Assembly: GCF_026239555.1 (NCBI RefSeq)
Contig: NZ_JAPIVP010000019.1
Location: 1 to 64,000 of the forward strand
DNA from: Pedobacter sp. PF22-3
GTDB lineage: Bacteria; Bacteroidota; Bacteroidia; Sphingobacteriales; Sphingobacteriaceae
Length of the DNA stretch: 64,000 bases
Reading direction: 5' to 3'
Shown here: piece by piece, positions 1 to 9,209 of the stretch
How positions within the stretch are numbered: position 1 is the stretch's first letter
Layout: each line of letters opens with the position of its first letter
Made by a program: the position numbers and the translations under genes
The notes under the pieces: generated by a model
The model's database searches: none
What the model was told of the DNA's origin: nothing
Seen by the model: only the letters and a program-made list of their open reading frames with translations

Positions 1-119
1 GCCCTTGCGTAGCTTGGGAAACGCCCAAATCAGTTAACAGTGGCAGTTTACAATTAGCATCTGCAAGTTTATTTAATATTACATTTAAAAACCTGATCGG
101 TTTAAACCTTACATTTTTG

Positions 120-127
120 TACTTTTG
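120..127 (+). promoter_or_regulatory. Bacteroidetes -7 promoter box before hisS
   Basis: TACTTTTG matches the Bacteroidetes sigma-A -7 consensus TAnnTTTG and ends 5 nt before the hisS ATG, so the transcript would be leaderless or nearly so. No convincing -33 TTG is visible at the usual distance. The same box and spacing recur at other genes in this window. Confidence 0.55.
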
Positions 128-132
128 CGGCT

Positions 133-1524
133 ATGTCAGTTATTAAACCCTCATTAGCAAAAGGAACCCGCGATTTTACTCCGGTTGAAATGGTAAAACG
201 CAACTTTATTTATGATACCATTAAAACGGTTTTCAGGAAATATGGTTATGCTGAAATCCAGACGCCAAGTTTCGAAAATCTTTCTACATTAACAGGGAAA
301 TATGGTGATGAAGGTGATAAGCTGATATTTAAAATTTTAAATAGCGGGGAGTATCTTAAAGATCCGAAAAAAAAATCGTTCGATTTTGCTGAAGAAGATA
401 ATAGCAACAAGCTGATTCCTTTAATTTCCGAAAAAGCACTCCGTTACGATTTAACCGTACCTTTTGCCCGTTACGTAGTGATGCACCAGCACGAAATCAC
501 CTTGCCTTTTAAACGTTTTCAGGTACAGCCGGTTTGGCGTGCCGATCGTCCTCAAAAAGGTAGATACCGTGAATTTTACCAGTGTGATGTGGATGTGGTA
601 GGCTCGGAAAGTTTATTAAACGAAGCCGAATTTATTTTGATTTACAATGAGGCCTTGAGCAAATTGGGCTTAAAGGATTTTATCATCAAGATTAATAACC
701 GTAAAATTTTATCAGGTATTGCCGAAATTATCGGTAAACCAGAGTTGATCATTGATATGACGGTAGCCATCGATAAACTGGATAAAATCGGCTTAGATGG
801 TGTAAGCAAAGAATTATTAGAACGAGGTTTTACCGAAGAAGACTTAGAAAAACTCCGTCCGGTAATTTTGTTAGAAGGTTTTAACGAGGAAAAACTGGCC
901 AGCCTGAAAGAAGTTTTAGCTGAATCTGAAACCGGTTTAAAAGGTATTGAAGAAATAGAACAGGTTTTTGACTACGTAGAAAGTCTGATTGCTTATGGTT
1001 TACCTTTAACTGCTAAATTGGAGTTAGACATTACATTGGCCCGTGGATTAAATTATTATACCGGCTGTATTTTTGAGGTTAAAACCAATGAAGTGGCCAT
1101 GGGCAGCATTGGTGGAGGTGGTCGTTACGATGATTTAACTGGGATGTTCGGCTTAAAAGGTTTAACCGGTGTGGGTGTTTCTTTTGGTGCCGACCGTATT
1201 TATGATGTATTGGAAGAATTGAACCTTTTCCCTGCTTCGGCAGAAGTGGGAACGAAAGTTTTGATCAGTAATTTCGATGCAGAAGCTGAAAAATATGCCT
1301 TGCCGATTGTTCAGCAGCTTAGAAATGCCGGGATTGCAGCAGAGTTATACCCAAGTTCAGCGAAGCTGAAAAAACAAATGGCTTATGCTGATGCAAAGAA
1401 CATCCCTTATGTGATTTTAATTGGTGGCGATGAAATTGCCAGCGGCGAACTGACGTTAAAAGATATGCAAAGCGGCGAACAAAAAAAGCTAACTGTTTTA
1501 GGTATATTAGAGTTGTTGAAATAA
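133..1524 (+). CDS. hisS: Histidine--tRNA ligase
   Basis: Charges tRNA-His with histidine in the cytoplasm. The 463-aa product has class II synthetase features: LRYDLTVPFARYV near residue 103, motif 2 RPQKGRYREFYQCD near 139, the histidine-specific ARGLNYYTG near 302, and a GGGGRYDDL glycine-rich block near 330. A C-terminal anticodon-binding alpha/beta domain fills the last 90 or so residues. An acidic-basic insert near residues 75-95 is common in Bacteroidetes forms. The ATG is supported by the promoter box 5 nt upstream. The gene converges on the methyltransferase across a palindromic repeat. Family assignment is secure. Confidence 0.97.
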   Translation: MSVIKPSLAKGTRDFTPVEMVKRNFIYDTIKTVFRKYGYAEIQTPSFENLSTLTGKYGDEGDKLIFKILNSGEYLKDPKKKSFDFAEEDNSNKLIPLISEKALRYDLTVPFARYVVMHQHEITLPFKRFQVQPVWRADRPQKGRYREFYQCDVDVVGSESLLNEAEFILIYNEALSKLGLKDFIIKINNRKILSGIAEIIGKPELIIDMTVAIDKLDKIGLDGVSKELLERGFTEEDLEKLRPVILLEGFNEEKLASLKEVLAESETGLKGIEEIEQVFDYVESLIAYGLPLTAKLELDITLARGLNYYTGCIFEVKTNEVAMGSIGGGGRYDDLTGMFGLKGLTGVGVSFGADRIYDVLEELNLFPASAEVGTKVLISNFDAEAEKYALPIVQQLRNAGIAAELYPSSAKLKKQMAYADAKNIPYVILIGGDEIASGELTLKDMQSGEQKKLTVLGILELLK

Positions 1525-1552
1525 TCTCTGTTTTTTACCGCAAAGAAAATCC

Positions 1553-1648
1553 GTCATTGCGAGAAGGCTTTTTCAGCCGACGAAGCAATCTTTATAGTAG
1601 GATCACTAGTGTATGAAAGATTGCTTCGTCGTTCCTCCTCGCAATGAC
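1553..1648. repeat. GTCATTGCGAG long palindrome between convergent genes
   Basis: Begins GTCATTGCGAG and ends CTCGCAATGAC, with an inner inverted pair GACGAAGCAATCTTT / AAAGATTGCTTCGTC around a central AT-rich loop. It fills the spacer between the convergent hisS and methyltransferase genes and could act as a bidirectional 3' end structure. It belongs to the set of GTCAT...ATGAC bounded intergenic palindromes found elsewhere in the window. Confidence 0.75.
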
Positions 1649-1658
1649 AAGCAATGAA

Positions 1659-2390
1659 TTATCGTCCAACCCGCAATAAAACAGGGAAATGAACATCCTT
1701 CTCTGCATCATCGCCCCATGCTTCCTTTAGTTCGGTAAGCATATACTCCAATGGGTTGCGCTCATTCGCTTTTTTATAATGCTGCAATGAAGACCAGGTA
1801 TTCAAATAGCCGATTAACTGTTTAAAATTCCAGGTGGTTTTGATCTGGAAATGTGGTGCAATAATTTCTTCAAAAGGAAAGGGAATGGTTTTGTAACCTT
1901 CTTCAATGTAACGGCGTTCACTGTCCCAGTATTTACCCAAAATATCTTCATATAGTTTATGTACTGCCACATCTACCTTTTTGTCGATAACCATTAAGCC
2001 ATAACCAATTACCGCGAAAAGTCCATTCGGTTTCAATGTTCTTTTTACTTCAGCATAAAATGCCTCAAAATTAAACCAATGGATCGCCTGCGCTACTGTA
2101 ATTAAATCGAAACTATTATTTTCCACAGAGGTTTGTTCTGCTGGTTCTACTTTATAAGTGATGTTTGGTAGTTGTAAAGCATTTTTTAATTGATTTTCGC
2201 TAATGTCGGTTGCATAAACTGCATTAAAGTGTTGCGCCAATACACGTGCAACCTGGCCATTTCCTGTGGCGCAATCCCATGCCGTTTCCCTGCTTTTTAT
2301 CAAGGAGAACAGATATTCATATAATTCTTGTGGGTAAGTTGGACGGTAGATGGCATAATCGGCAGATTGGGTAGAAAAGTTATCTTTCAT
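1659..2390 (-). CDS. Class I SAM-dependent methyltransferase
   Basis: Predicted small-molecule methyltransferase of 243 aa. SAM-binding motif I is seen as WDCATGNGQVARVL near residue 39, followed by an acidic residue at the end of strand 2 (YATDIS), and a post-core segment DLITVAQAIHWFNFEAFYAE typical of the methyltransf_11/25 group related to yeast TMT1 (trans-aconitate methyltransferase) and UbiE-like enzymes. The substrate cannot be read from the sequence. It is a single gene on the minus strand with its own promoter region and no operon partners, facing hisS across the palindrome. Confidence 0.85.
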   Translation of the reverse strand: MKDNFSTQSADYAIYRPTYPQELYEYLFSLIKSRETAWDCATGNGQVARVLAQHFNAVYATDISENQLKNALQLPNITYKVEPAEQTSVENNSFDLITVAQAIHWFNFEAFYAEVKRTLKPNGLFAVIGYGLMVIDKKVDVAVHKLYEDILGKYWDSERRYIEEGYKTIPFPFEEIIAPHFQIKTTWNFKQLIGYLNTWSSLQHYKKANERNPLEYMLTELKEAWGDDAEKDVHFPVLLRVGR

Positions 2391-2514
2391 TGTGGTAATG
2401 ATTGGGTTTTGAAATACAAAGTGAACGGTATTAGATTGAAATAACTGAGCGCTTTCTTGATAAAATTATTATATTTTTGATAAACAACCAGTGTTGATTT
2501 AAGTTTCACATCCG

Positions 2515-2571
2515 GCATTCAATCATTCTCTCATTCAATCAATCAAAACTCTCTCATTCAGTAATTCAATA
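2515..2571. repeat. ATTCA/CATTC word-repeat leader
   Basis: A low-complexity stretch made of repeated words (CATTCAAT, CATTCTCT, AATCAATCAA) placed directly before the MFS gene start. A similar, partly inverted stretch lies before ilvE near 51.6 kb. Function unknown. Confidence 0.5.
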
Positions 2572-2573
2572 CT

Positions 2574-3872
2574 ATGGAAAAAACGGTACAGCAAAATGAA
2601 GTTAAGGAGGTAGGATCCCGGCTAAAATCTATTTTTGGAGGCTCCGTTGGGAATCTGGTTGAATGGTACGATTGGTATACCTATTCTGCTTTTGCACTTT
2701 ATTTTTCGCCTGCTTTTTTCCCGAACAGCAATCCAACTGCACAGTTATTAAATACAGCCGGAATTTTTGCCGTAGGGTTTCTAATGCGGCCCATTGGAGG
2801 TTGGTTATTTGGAAGTATTGCCGATAAACTGGGCAGAAAACATTCGATGACACTCTCTGTGCTAATTATGGCCATAGGATCTTTAATTATCGGTTTAACC
2901 CCGGGTTACAAAAGGATTGGCATTGCCGCCCCACTATTGCTCGTTTTTGCCAGATTGATTCAGGGTTTGAGTACTGGCGGCGAATATGGAACTTCTGCTA
3001 CCTACCTTAGCGAAATGGCCACCAAAAAACACCGTGGATTTTATTCCAGCTTTCAATATGTAACCTTAATCGGCGGACAGTTGCTGGCTTTAGGCATTCA
3101 GTTGATCTTGCAGAACTGGTTGCTTAGTCCTGCAGAATTAAGCGCCTGGGGCTGGCGGATTCCTTTTTTTATTGGTGCTGTCCTTTCTTTTATTGCCTTG
3201 TATCTGCGGAGACATATCAATGAAACAGTAGCCTTTAAAAGTAAAAATACGGAAGACAAAAAGGGTGGCATTGCCATACTATTGAAGTACCCGAAAGAGA
3301 TTTTTACCGTAGTGGGCCTAACATTAGGCGGAACCATCGCCTTTTACACGTTTAGTACTTATATGCAAAAATTTCTGGTCAATACTGTCCACCTGAGTAA
3401 AGAAACTTCCACAACATTATCATTTGTGTCGCTATTGGTTTTTGCCATCATGCAGCCGCTGTTCGGTCTATTGTCTGATAAGATCGGCCGGAAGCCCCTA
3501 TTAATTGGTTTCGGTGTATTGGGTACCTTATGTACCTATCCGATTTTAACAGGCTTGGCTGGCGAAACCAACACCACCATTATCTTTTTATTGATGATTG
3601 CAGCTTTAATTATTGTTAGCGGCTATACCAGTATTAACGCGGTGGTAAAGGCAGAGCTTTTTCCCGCCGAAATCAGGGCATTGGGCGTGGGTTTGCCTTA
3701 TGCTTTAACAGTTGCCATTTTCGGTGGAACGGCAGAATATTTTGCGCTTTGGTTTAAAAATATCGGTCATGAAAATTACTTTTACTGGTACGTAACCGGA
3801 TGTATTTTGATTTCGCTGATTTTGTATACTACGATGAAGGATACCAAGCACCACTCTAAGATAGAGGATTAG
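2574..3872 (+). CDS. MFS transporter, metabolite:H+ symporter (KgtP-like)
   Basis: Inner-membrane secondary transporter of 432 aa with about 12 hydrophobic segments. The N-terminal GNLVEWYDWYTYSAFA and the loop 2-3 motif GSIADKLGRKHSM are characteristic of the metabolite:H+ symporter subfamily, which includes alpha-ketoglutarate permease, proline/betaine ProP and citrate carriers. RLIQGLSTGGEYGTS near residue 130 and the second-half GLLSDKIGRKPLL motif fit as well. Among these it most resembles the alpha-ketoglutarate permease group, but the substrate is inference. The ATG is immediately downstream of a word-repeat leader. It stands alone with no linked metabolic gene. Confidence 0.85.
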   Translation: MEKTVQQNEVKEVGSRLKSIFGGSVGNLVEWYDWYTYSAFALYFSPAFFPNSNPTAQLLNTAGIFAVGFLMRPIGGWLFGSIADKLGRKHSMTLSVLIMAIGSLIIGLTPGYKRIGIAAPLLLVFARLIQGLSTGGEYGTSATYLSEMATKKHRGFYSSFQYVTLIGGQLLALGIQLILQNWLLSPAELSAWGWRIPFFIGAVLSFIALYLRRHINETVAFKSKNTEDKKGGIAILLKYPKEIFTVVGLTLGGTIAFYTFSTYMQKFLVNTVHLSKETSTTLSFVSLLVFAIMQPLFGLLSDKIGRKPLLIGFGVLGTLCTYPILTGLAGETNTTIIFLLMIAALIIVSGYTSINAVVKAELFPAEIRALGVGLPYALTVAIFGGTAEYFALWFKNIGHENYFYWYVTGCILISLILYTTMKDTKHHSKIED

Positions 3873-4119
3873 GTTTTAGATCCTTTTCCTAATGGGATCA
3901 GCATGACGGCACTCATTAAGCTACTTTGCATAGATAATGTTTTGCGTCATATCATCTTAGATTATTTAATTTTAAAATATTGCAAAGATGTTCACGGAAA
4001 ATTGAAAACCACATTAACCTCTCCGCGTAGATTCGTGCATCCGTAGCAAACTTATCCCACACCTATTTGGTTAGTAAATTATCTACAAACAAAATATTCA
4101 ATTTTATATATTTACCATT

Positions 4120-5400
4120 ATGCAAAACCTGCCCCCTTTAGCCGAACGTATGCGCCCCCAAAACCTCAATGAATATGTTGGTCAGCAGCATTTGGTAGGA
4201 GCGGGAGCGGTATTACGCAAAGCGATTGAAAGTGGCCAGCTGCCATCCATGATTTTCTGGGGTCCGCCGGGAGTAGGTAAAACCACATTGGCCTATATCA
4301 TTTCGCAGGCCTTAGACCGGCCATTTTTTAACCTGAGTGCCATTAACAGTGGGGTGAAAGATATCCGCGAGGTAATCGACCGTGCCGCACAACTAAAAGA
4401 TAGCTTTCTGGGTTTGCCCATTTTGTTTATTGATGAGATCCATCGTTTCAGTAAATCGCAACAGGATAGTTTATTAGGAGCTGTAGAAAGGGGTTTGGTT
4501 ACTTTGATCGGTGCCACCACAGAAAATCCATCTTTCGAAGTTATTTCCGCTTTGCTTTCGCGTTGTCAGGTTTACATTTTAAAGTCACTTACAGAAGAAG
4601 AACTGGTTGGTCTGTTGCAAACCGCCATTAAAAAGGATACTGTACTGGTAGAGAAGAAAATTTCCATCAAAGAACATGAGGCCTTAATCCGTTTATCTGG
4701 TGGCGATGCGCGAAAACTGTTAAACGTGCTCGAGATCGCCATCAATGGCATCGGCGGCAGTAAAATTGTGCTCACCAATGAGAATGTACTGGCCCATGCA
4801 CAACAAAACCTCGCACTGTATGACAAAGCCGGAGAACAGCATTACGATATCATTTCGGCATTTATTAAATCAATCCGTGGTAGCGACCCTAACGCTGCGG
4901 TTTACTGGTTAGCCCGGATGATAGAAGGAGGAGAAGATCCCTTATTTATTGCCCGCAGGTTATTGATTTTATCTTCAGAAGACATCGGAAATGCCAACCC
5001 AAATGCACTTTTATTGGCCAATAACTGTTTTACGGCCGTAAATGTAATAGGCTATCCCGAGGCGCGGATTATTTTATCACAGTGTGTAACTTATCTGGCT
5101 AGTTCGCCAAAAAGTAATGCCTCTTACGAAGCCATTAACAAAGCGCAGGTTTTAGTTAAACAAACCGGTAATCTGCCTGTACCGCTGCATATCCGCAATG
5201 CACCTACCAAACTGATGAAAAACATCGGCTATGGAAAAGATTACCAATATTCACACGGATATGAAGGTAATTTTTCGGCACAAGAATATTTTCCTGAAGA
5301 ATTAAGTGGCACAAAACTCTACGATCCGGGTAAAAACCCTGCAGAAGAGAAACTGCGCGAAAAGCTTAAGCAGAACTGGAAAGACAAATACAAATATTAG
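4120..5400 (+). CDS. rarA: Replication-associated recombination protein A
   Basis: AAA+ ATPase (RarA/MgsA, relative of eukaryotic WRNIP1) that acts at stalled replication forks. Residues 1-40 hold the family start PLAERMRPQNLNEYVGQQHL. Walker A is GPPGVGKTT near residue 48, Walker B FIDEIHRF near 104 with the adjoining KSQQD, and sensor 1 IGATTENPSFE near 128. The C-terminal part carries the tetramerisation domain, including RMIEGGEDPLFIARRL and SSEDIGNANP. A TATATTTACC stretch near 4104-4113 resembles a weak -7 box. Likely monocistronic, since the next gene starts 67 nt on. Confidence 0.95.
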   Translation: MQNLPPLAERMRPQNLNEYVGQQHLVGAGAVLRKAIESGQLPSMIFWGPPGVGKTTLAYIISQALDRPFFNLSAINSGVKDIREVIDRAAQLKDSFLGLPILFIDEIHRFSKSQQDSLLGAVERGLVTLIGATTENPSFEVISALLSRCQVYILKSLTEEELVGLLQTAIKKDTVLVEKKISIKEHEALIRLSGGDARKLLNVLEIAINGIGGSKIVLTNENVLAHAQQNLALYDKAGEQHYDIISAFIKSIRGSDPNAAVYWLARMIEGGEDPLFIARRLLILSSEDIGNANPNALLLANNCFTAVNVIGYPEARIILSQCVTYLASSPKSNASYEAINKAQVLVKQTGNLPVPLHIRNAPTKLMKNIGYGKDYQYSHGYEGNFSAQEYFPEELSGTKLYDPGKNPAEEKLREKLKQNWKDKYKY

Positions 5401-5467
5401 TGTAACAATTTCTTCCAAATGCATACTAATAGGTATATTGACTAAAAATCAAACACCTAAACTAAAT

Positions 5468-6940
5468 ATGCTGAGTACTTTTTTAAGCCATCAAAGAAAA
5501 TCTTTCTGGCGTTCGCGGAACAGGGGCGGTAGTATTGCTGGCCAGATTGTTTTGGGTTTCGTTATGCTTTACTTCTTTGCCATTGCTGTTGGCGTAGGTT
5601 TTGGAATGTCGCATTTTCTGCCACAAATTTTCCCAAACAAAACGGTAATCTCCAGTTTCAATGGCATTATCCTTTATTATTTTGCATTCGATTTTATCAT
5701 GCGTCTACAGTTTCAGGAACTGCCCACACTGAGCATTATTCCTTATCTGCATTTAAGGATTTCGAGAAGTAAAATCATCAGTTTTTTAAATGTTAAAGCA
5801 CTGTTTTCTGCTTTTAACCTTTGGCCTTTTTTCATTTTTCTGCCTTTTTGCTTTACTAAAATTGCGCCAAGCTTAGGTGCTGTTACCACCATTATGTATA
5901 TCGTTTCGATATTTTCAATAATGGTTTTTAACAATTACCTTGTATTGTATATTAAGCGTAAATCCATCACTAATACCCTATATACCTTTTTCGGATTGGT
6001 TGTAATTGCTGCTTTTGCTGCTTTAGAATATTATAAGGTTATTTCTATTATGGCAGCTTCTGATTTCGTATTCAAGGGCATTGCTGCACAACCTGCATAT
6101 GGCTTTGCATTTACGCTTGCAGCAATTGCTATATTTTATTTCAATTCTAATTTCTTGCGTAAAAACTTATACGTGGAAGAGTTGAGTACCAAACAGGAGA
6201 AAAAAGGCAGCACCGATTATGCATTCCTTAACCGCTTTGGTAAAGTGGGTGAACTGGCTGCTTTAGAATTAAAATTAATTCTCCGCCATAAACGTCCACG
6301 CTCAGCGGTAATTATGGGCTTCTTTTTCCTTTTTTACGGGTTTATTTTTTATAAGGAAAAAGCGATCAATAGCGATGCTTTTGGACAGATGATGTTTGGC
6401 GCTATATTTATGACGGGCATCTCCATCATTATTTATGGCCAGTTTATGTTTGCCTGGCAAAGCGCCCACTTTGATGGCATATTGGCCAACAAAATCAATT
6501 TTAAAGATTACATAAAAGCTAAATTTTTACTTTTTACTATTGGTTGTACCATTATTACCGTATTGGCAAGTTTTTATGGATTTTTAAGTCCAAAATTATT
6601 GCTCCTGCACCTGGCTGCTTATTTTTATAACATTGGCTTCGGAACTGTTGTAGTGCTTTACCTGGCTACTTTAAATTATAAAAGATTAGATATTACCAAA
6701 GCCGCAAGCTTTAACTACCAGGGAACCGGTGCCACCCAATGGCTTTTAATGTTCCCTTATGCGCTTACACCCATTATTATGTATGTGCCATTTGGCATAT
6801 TAAATAAACCTTACTGGGGCTTGGCTGTAGTGGGCGTATTCGGTTTAGCCATGCTATTATTAAGGAGCTTTTGGGTAAACTACATTGCAAAACGACTTGA
6901 AAAACAACGATATAAAATAGCCGAAGGCTTTAGAGAATAA
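5468..6940 (+). CDS. DUF5687 membrane protein, ABC exporter permease
   Basis: Polytopic membrane protein of 490 aa from the chosen ATG (MLSTFLSHQRKSFWRS). An in-frame reading can be extended upstream to 5306, but that would overlap rarA by 95 nt with un-family-like residues, so 5468 is preferred. It has around 12 hydrophobic stretches and no nucleotide-binding domain. The ABC ATPase gene begins 2 nt after its stop, so the two very probably form an ABC exporter. DUF5687 proteins in Bacteroidetes are regularly paired this way. The exported substrate is unknown. Confidence 0.85.
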   Translation: MLSTFLSHQRKSFWRSRNRGGSIAGQIVLGFVMLYFFAIAVGVGFGMSHFLPQIFPNKTVISSFNGIILYYFAFDFIMRLQFQELPTLSIIPYLHLRISRSKIISFLNVKALFSAFNLWPFFIFLPFCFTKIAPSLGAVTTIMYIVSIFSIMVFNNYLVLYIKRKSITNTLYTFFGLVVIAAFAALEYYKVISIMAASDFVFKGIAAQPAYGFAFTLAAIAIFYFNSNFLRKNLYVEELSTKQEKKGSTDYAFLNRFGKVGELAALELKLILRHKRPRSAVIMGFFFLFYGFIFYKEKAINSDAFGQMMFGAIFMTGISIIIYGQFMFAWQSAHFDGILANKINFKDYIKAKFLLFTIGCTIITVLASFYGFLSPKLLLLHLAAYFYNIGFGTVVVLYLATLNYKRLDITKAASFNYQGTGATQWLLMFPYALTPIIMYVPFGILNKPYWGLAVVGVFGLAMLLLRSFWVNYIAKRLEKQRYKIAEGFRE

Positions 6941-6942
6941 TT

Positions 6943-7635
6943 ATGATTTTAGAAGTTAAGAAATTACAAAAAGTTTATGGCGATAAAACCGTTGTAAATA
7001 TCGAAGATCTACAGATTGCTGCCGGAGAAACCGTAGGTTTAGTGGGGAATAACGGCGCTGGTAAAACCACTTTCTTTAGGATGCTTTTAGATTTGATCCG
7101 CCCAACCACAGGTGAGGTTTTATCGAAAGGTGAAAACGTAATGCAAAACGATAACTGGAAAAATTATACCGCATCTTTTTTAGACGAAGGTTTCCTGATC
7201 GATTATTTAACACCTGAAGAGTATTTTATTTTTATTGGCAGTTTACATAATTTAAGTGTTGCCGATGTTTCTGCATACCTTAACCAGTACGGAGAGTTTT
7301 TTAATGGTGAAATCCTGAACAGCGGAAAGTACATACGTGATTTTAGTAAGGGAAACCAGGTTAAAGTGGGTATTGCTGCTGCTTTGATGCAAAAGCCAGA
7401 AATATTAATTCTAGACGAACCCTTTGCCAACCTCGATCCAACCACGCAGATCCGCTTAAAGAATTTGCTAAAGGCACAGGCAGGCAACATGACTACGTTT
7501 ATCTCTAGTCATGATTTAAATCATGTTACCGATGTTTGTAGCCGCATTGTGTTGGTGGAAAAAGGACAGGTAATCAAAGATTTTAAAACAGATGAAAATA
7601 CGCTGAAAGAGCTGGAGAGTTATTTCTCTGCTTAG
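6943..7635 (+). CDS. ABC transporter ATP-binding protein
   Basis: ATPase subunit of 230 aa for the adjacent DUF5687 permease. Walker A GNNGAGKTT near residue 36, a signature segment DFSKGNQVKVGIA that departs from the usual LSGGQ, Walker B LILDEPFANLDP near 150, and the H-loop FISSHDL near 185 are all present. The modified signature (SKGN) is common in Bacteroidetes CcmA-like ATPases. Co-transcribed with the permease; a strong intrinsic terminator follows 30 nt after the stop. Confidence 0.92.
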   Translation: MILEVKKLQKVYGDKTVVNIEDLQIAAGETVGLVGNNGAGKTTFFRMLLDLIRPTTGEVLSKGENVMQNDNWKNYTASFLDEGFLIDYLTPEEYFIFIGSLHNLSVADVSAYLNQYGEFFNGEILNSGKYIRDFSKGNQVKVGIAAALMQKPEILILDEPFANLDPTTQIRLKNLLKAQAGNMTTFISSHDLNHVTDVCSRIVLVEKGQVIKDFKTDENTLKELESYFSA

Positions 7636-7665
7636 TTTTGTACTAAGAATAATACATTATACAAG

Positions 7666-7696
7666 AAGGGTTCTGATTGATCAGGACCCTTTTTTG
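7666..7696 (+). terminator. Intrinsic terminator of the DUF5687/ABC operon
   Basis: Arms AAGGGTTCTGAT and ATCAGGACCCTT pair over 12 positions with one T-G wobble and are followed by TTTTTTG. Confidence 0.85.
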
Positions 7697-7811
7697 TAAA
7701 TAGAAGTACTATTTATAGTGTTATTTGTCGAAATAGACCGAAAATACGGTTATATTATTTTTTGGCATTGTGTTTGAATATGTCGGTTAGAAATTATAAA
7801 TCTAGCATATC

Positions 7812-8489
7812 ATGAGTATTTCAAAAGTAAGAATAGCCACATTAAGTATAGGATTAGCCGTAGGATCGATGGCATTCCAAAGTTGTGATAGTTTAACTAA
7901 AACACAAAAAGGTGCCGGTATTGGTGCAGCAGCAGGTGGTGTTATCGGGGCTTTAATCGGTAAAAAAGCAGGTAATACAGCAGTTGGTGCCTTAATTGGT
8001 GGTGCTATTGGTGGTACCGCAGGTGCTTTTATCGGCCGTAGAATGGACAGGCAGGCTGCTGAAATTCAAAAAGCTATTCCTAACGCAGAAGTAATCCGTG
8101 AAGGAGAAGGTATTATTGTAAAATTCGATAGTGGTATTTTATTCGATTTCGATAAAACCGCTTTAAAAGATGCCGCTAAAACCAATATTCAGAGTTTAGC
8201 TTCTTCACTAAACCAATATCCAGATACTGATATCAAAATTATCGGTCATACCGATAGCCGTGGTACAGAACAATATAACATGGGCCTTTCAGAAAGAAGA
8301 GCAGCAGCTGTTAAAGCTTATGCCGTTTCTCAAGGTGTTCCATCATCAAGATTAGTTACCATTGGTAAAGGTTTTGCTGAGCCGATTGCAGATAACGACA
8401 CAGACGCAGGCCGTGCAGCTAACCGTCGTGTAGAAATTGTAATTGTGGCTAATGATGCCTTAAAAGCTTCAGCACAAAAACAAGGATAA
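7812..8489 (+). CDS. OmpA family lipoprotein with glycine-zipper domain
   Basis: Outer-membrane lipoprotein that should bind peptidoglycan. The N-terminus has a hydrophobic signal ending in the lipobox-like FQSC near residue 25. Residues 34-78 form a glycine-zipper segment (GAGIGAAAGGVIGALIG, GALIGGAIGGTAGAFIG). Residues 105-215 form an OmpA/MotB C-terminal domain with FDFDKTAL, IIGHTDSRGTEQYN, LSERRAAAVKAY and AANRRVEIVI, which include the Asp and Arg that contact diaminopimelate in this family. YiaD-type proteins share this layout. Monocistronic, with a terminator after the stop. Confidence 0.92.
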   Translation: MSISKVRIATLSIGLAVGSMAFQSCDSLTKTQKGAGIGAAAGGVIGALIGKKAGNTAVGALIGGAIGGTAGAFIGRRMDRQAAEIQKAIPNAEVIREGEGIIVKFDSGILFDFDKTALKDAAKTNIQSLASSLNQYPDTDIKIIGHTDSRGTEQYNMGLSERRAAAVKAYAVSQGVPSSRLVTIGKGFAEPIADNDTDAGRAANRRVEIVIVANDALKASAQKQG

Positions 8490-8531
8490 TATTTAAAATT
8501 CCCTCTACCTATGAGGTCAATATATATGCAG

Positions 8532-8559
8532 CCCTGGTGTACATTCACCGGGGTTTTTT
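8532..8559 (+). terminator. Intrinsic terminator of the OmpA gene
   Basis: Stem CCCTGGTG / CACCGGGG (8 pairs, one wobble) with a 6-nt loop, followed by TTTTTT. Confidence 0.85.
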
Positions 8560-8560
8560 G

Positions 8561-8989
8561 TGGTGTCTGATGTTACCATTTGACACTGCTGGTTTTTATA
8601 TTATTTAGTTTTTTTGAAAATCAAGTTCCTGGGTTCGGTGTCTGCTACTGTCGGGTTTAGTTAACTTAGTTTGGTGCTGGCCATGCAAACTGACAAAGTT
8701 TCGCTTAGACCAGGCCGGGGGCCAACTTCGTAAGTTTTTTGATGTGGTGTCTGATGTTACCATCTGACACTGCTAGTTTTTATATTCTTTAGTTTTTTGA
8801 AAAGCAGGTTCCTGTTTGTATCGGTTCCGAAAGCCCCGCCATTCGCTTTACCTCTCTGCGTTCGGTGTCCGCTACTGTCGGGTTTATTTAACCTCGAATT
8901 GTGGTGCTTGGGGGGGTGATCGCTGCAAGGCCAGGCCAAACTTACTAAGTTTCGCTTAGACCAGGCCGGGGCCAACTTCGTAAGTTTTT
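8561..8989. repeat. Intergenic repeat island, two direct copies
   Basis: Two related copies lie head to tail: 8561-8740 and 8745-8989. Both open with TGGTGTCTGATGTTACCAT and end with GCCAACTTCGTAAGTTTTT. The second copy carries about 50 extra bases including GCCCCGCCATTCGCT (8833-8847). Both hold GCTACTGTCGGGTTTA (8644-8659 and 8871-8886). The GCCCCGCCATTCGCT module recurs in the island at 36.2-37.3 kb, as does the second module in the form GCTGCTGTCGGGTTTA. Any open frames through it lack recognisable protein features, so this 720-nt spacer is treated as non-coding. Confidence 0.8.
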
Positions 8990-9041
8990 CTGGCGCACCT
9001 GCGACCCCAAATAGTTGCACTGGCTGAATTTATTAAACGGG

Positions 9042-9106
9042 ATCCGATTGCTATCGGATGAAGCGGCATACCCGATTTTTCATCGGGATATAGCGAAAAG
9101 CCCGAC
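9042..9106. repeat. Paired hairpins at the end of the repeat island
   Basis: ATCCGAT-tgct-ATCGGAT (9042-9059) is followed by CCCGAT-ttttc-ATCGGG (9071-9087) and a TATAGCGAAAAGCCCGACTA tail. The CCCGAT/ATCGGG stem and the AGCGAAA...CGGGACTA-like tail reappear at 36.3-36.97 kb, linking the two islands. Confidence 0.6.
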
Positions 9107-9209
9107 TAACATAAGAAAAGCAGAGGCCCTGCTTTCCAAAACACTTAAATAACTCTTTAAATAGACTTGTGTCGGATGGGAACATCCAACACCACGGATA
9201 CGATGAGAT

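Noticed and set aside
16..29. Hairpin TTGGG-aaacg-CCCAA at the window start as a terminator
   Set aside because: Short stem without a following T run; the upstream gene is outside the window.
5306..5467. N-terminal extension of the DUF5687 protein
   Set aside because: It overlaps rarA in another frame and encodes basic residues unlike a membrane protein start; the ATG at 5468 begins a typical one.
8757..9020. 87-codon open frame on the minus strand in the 8.5-kb repeat island
   Set aside because: It lies inside repeat copies, has no recognisable features and is not maintained in the other copy.
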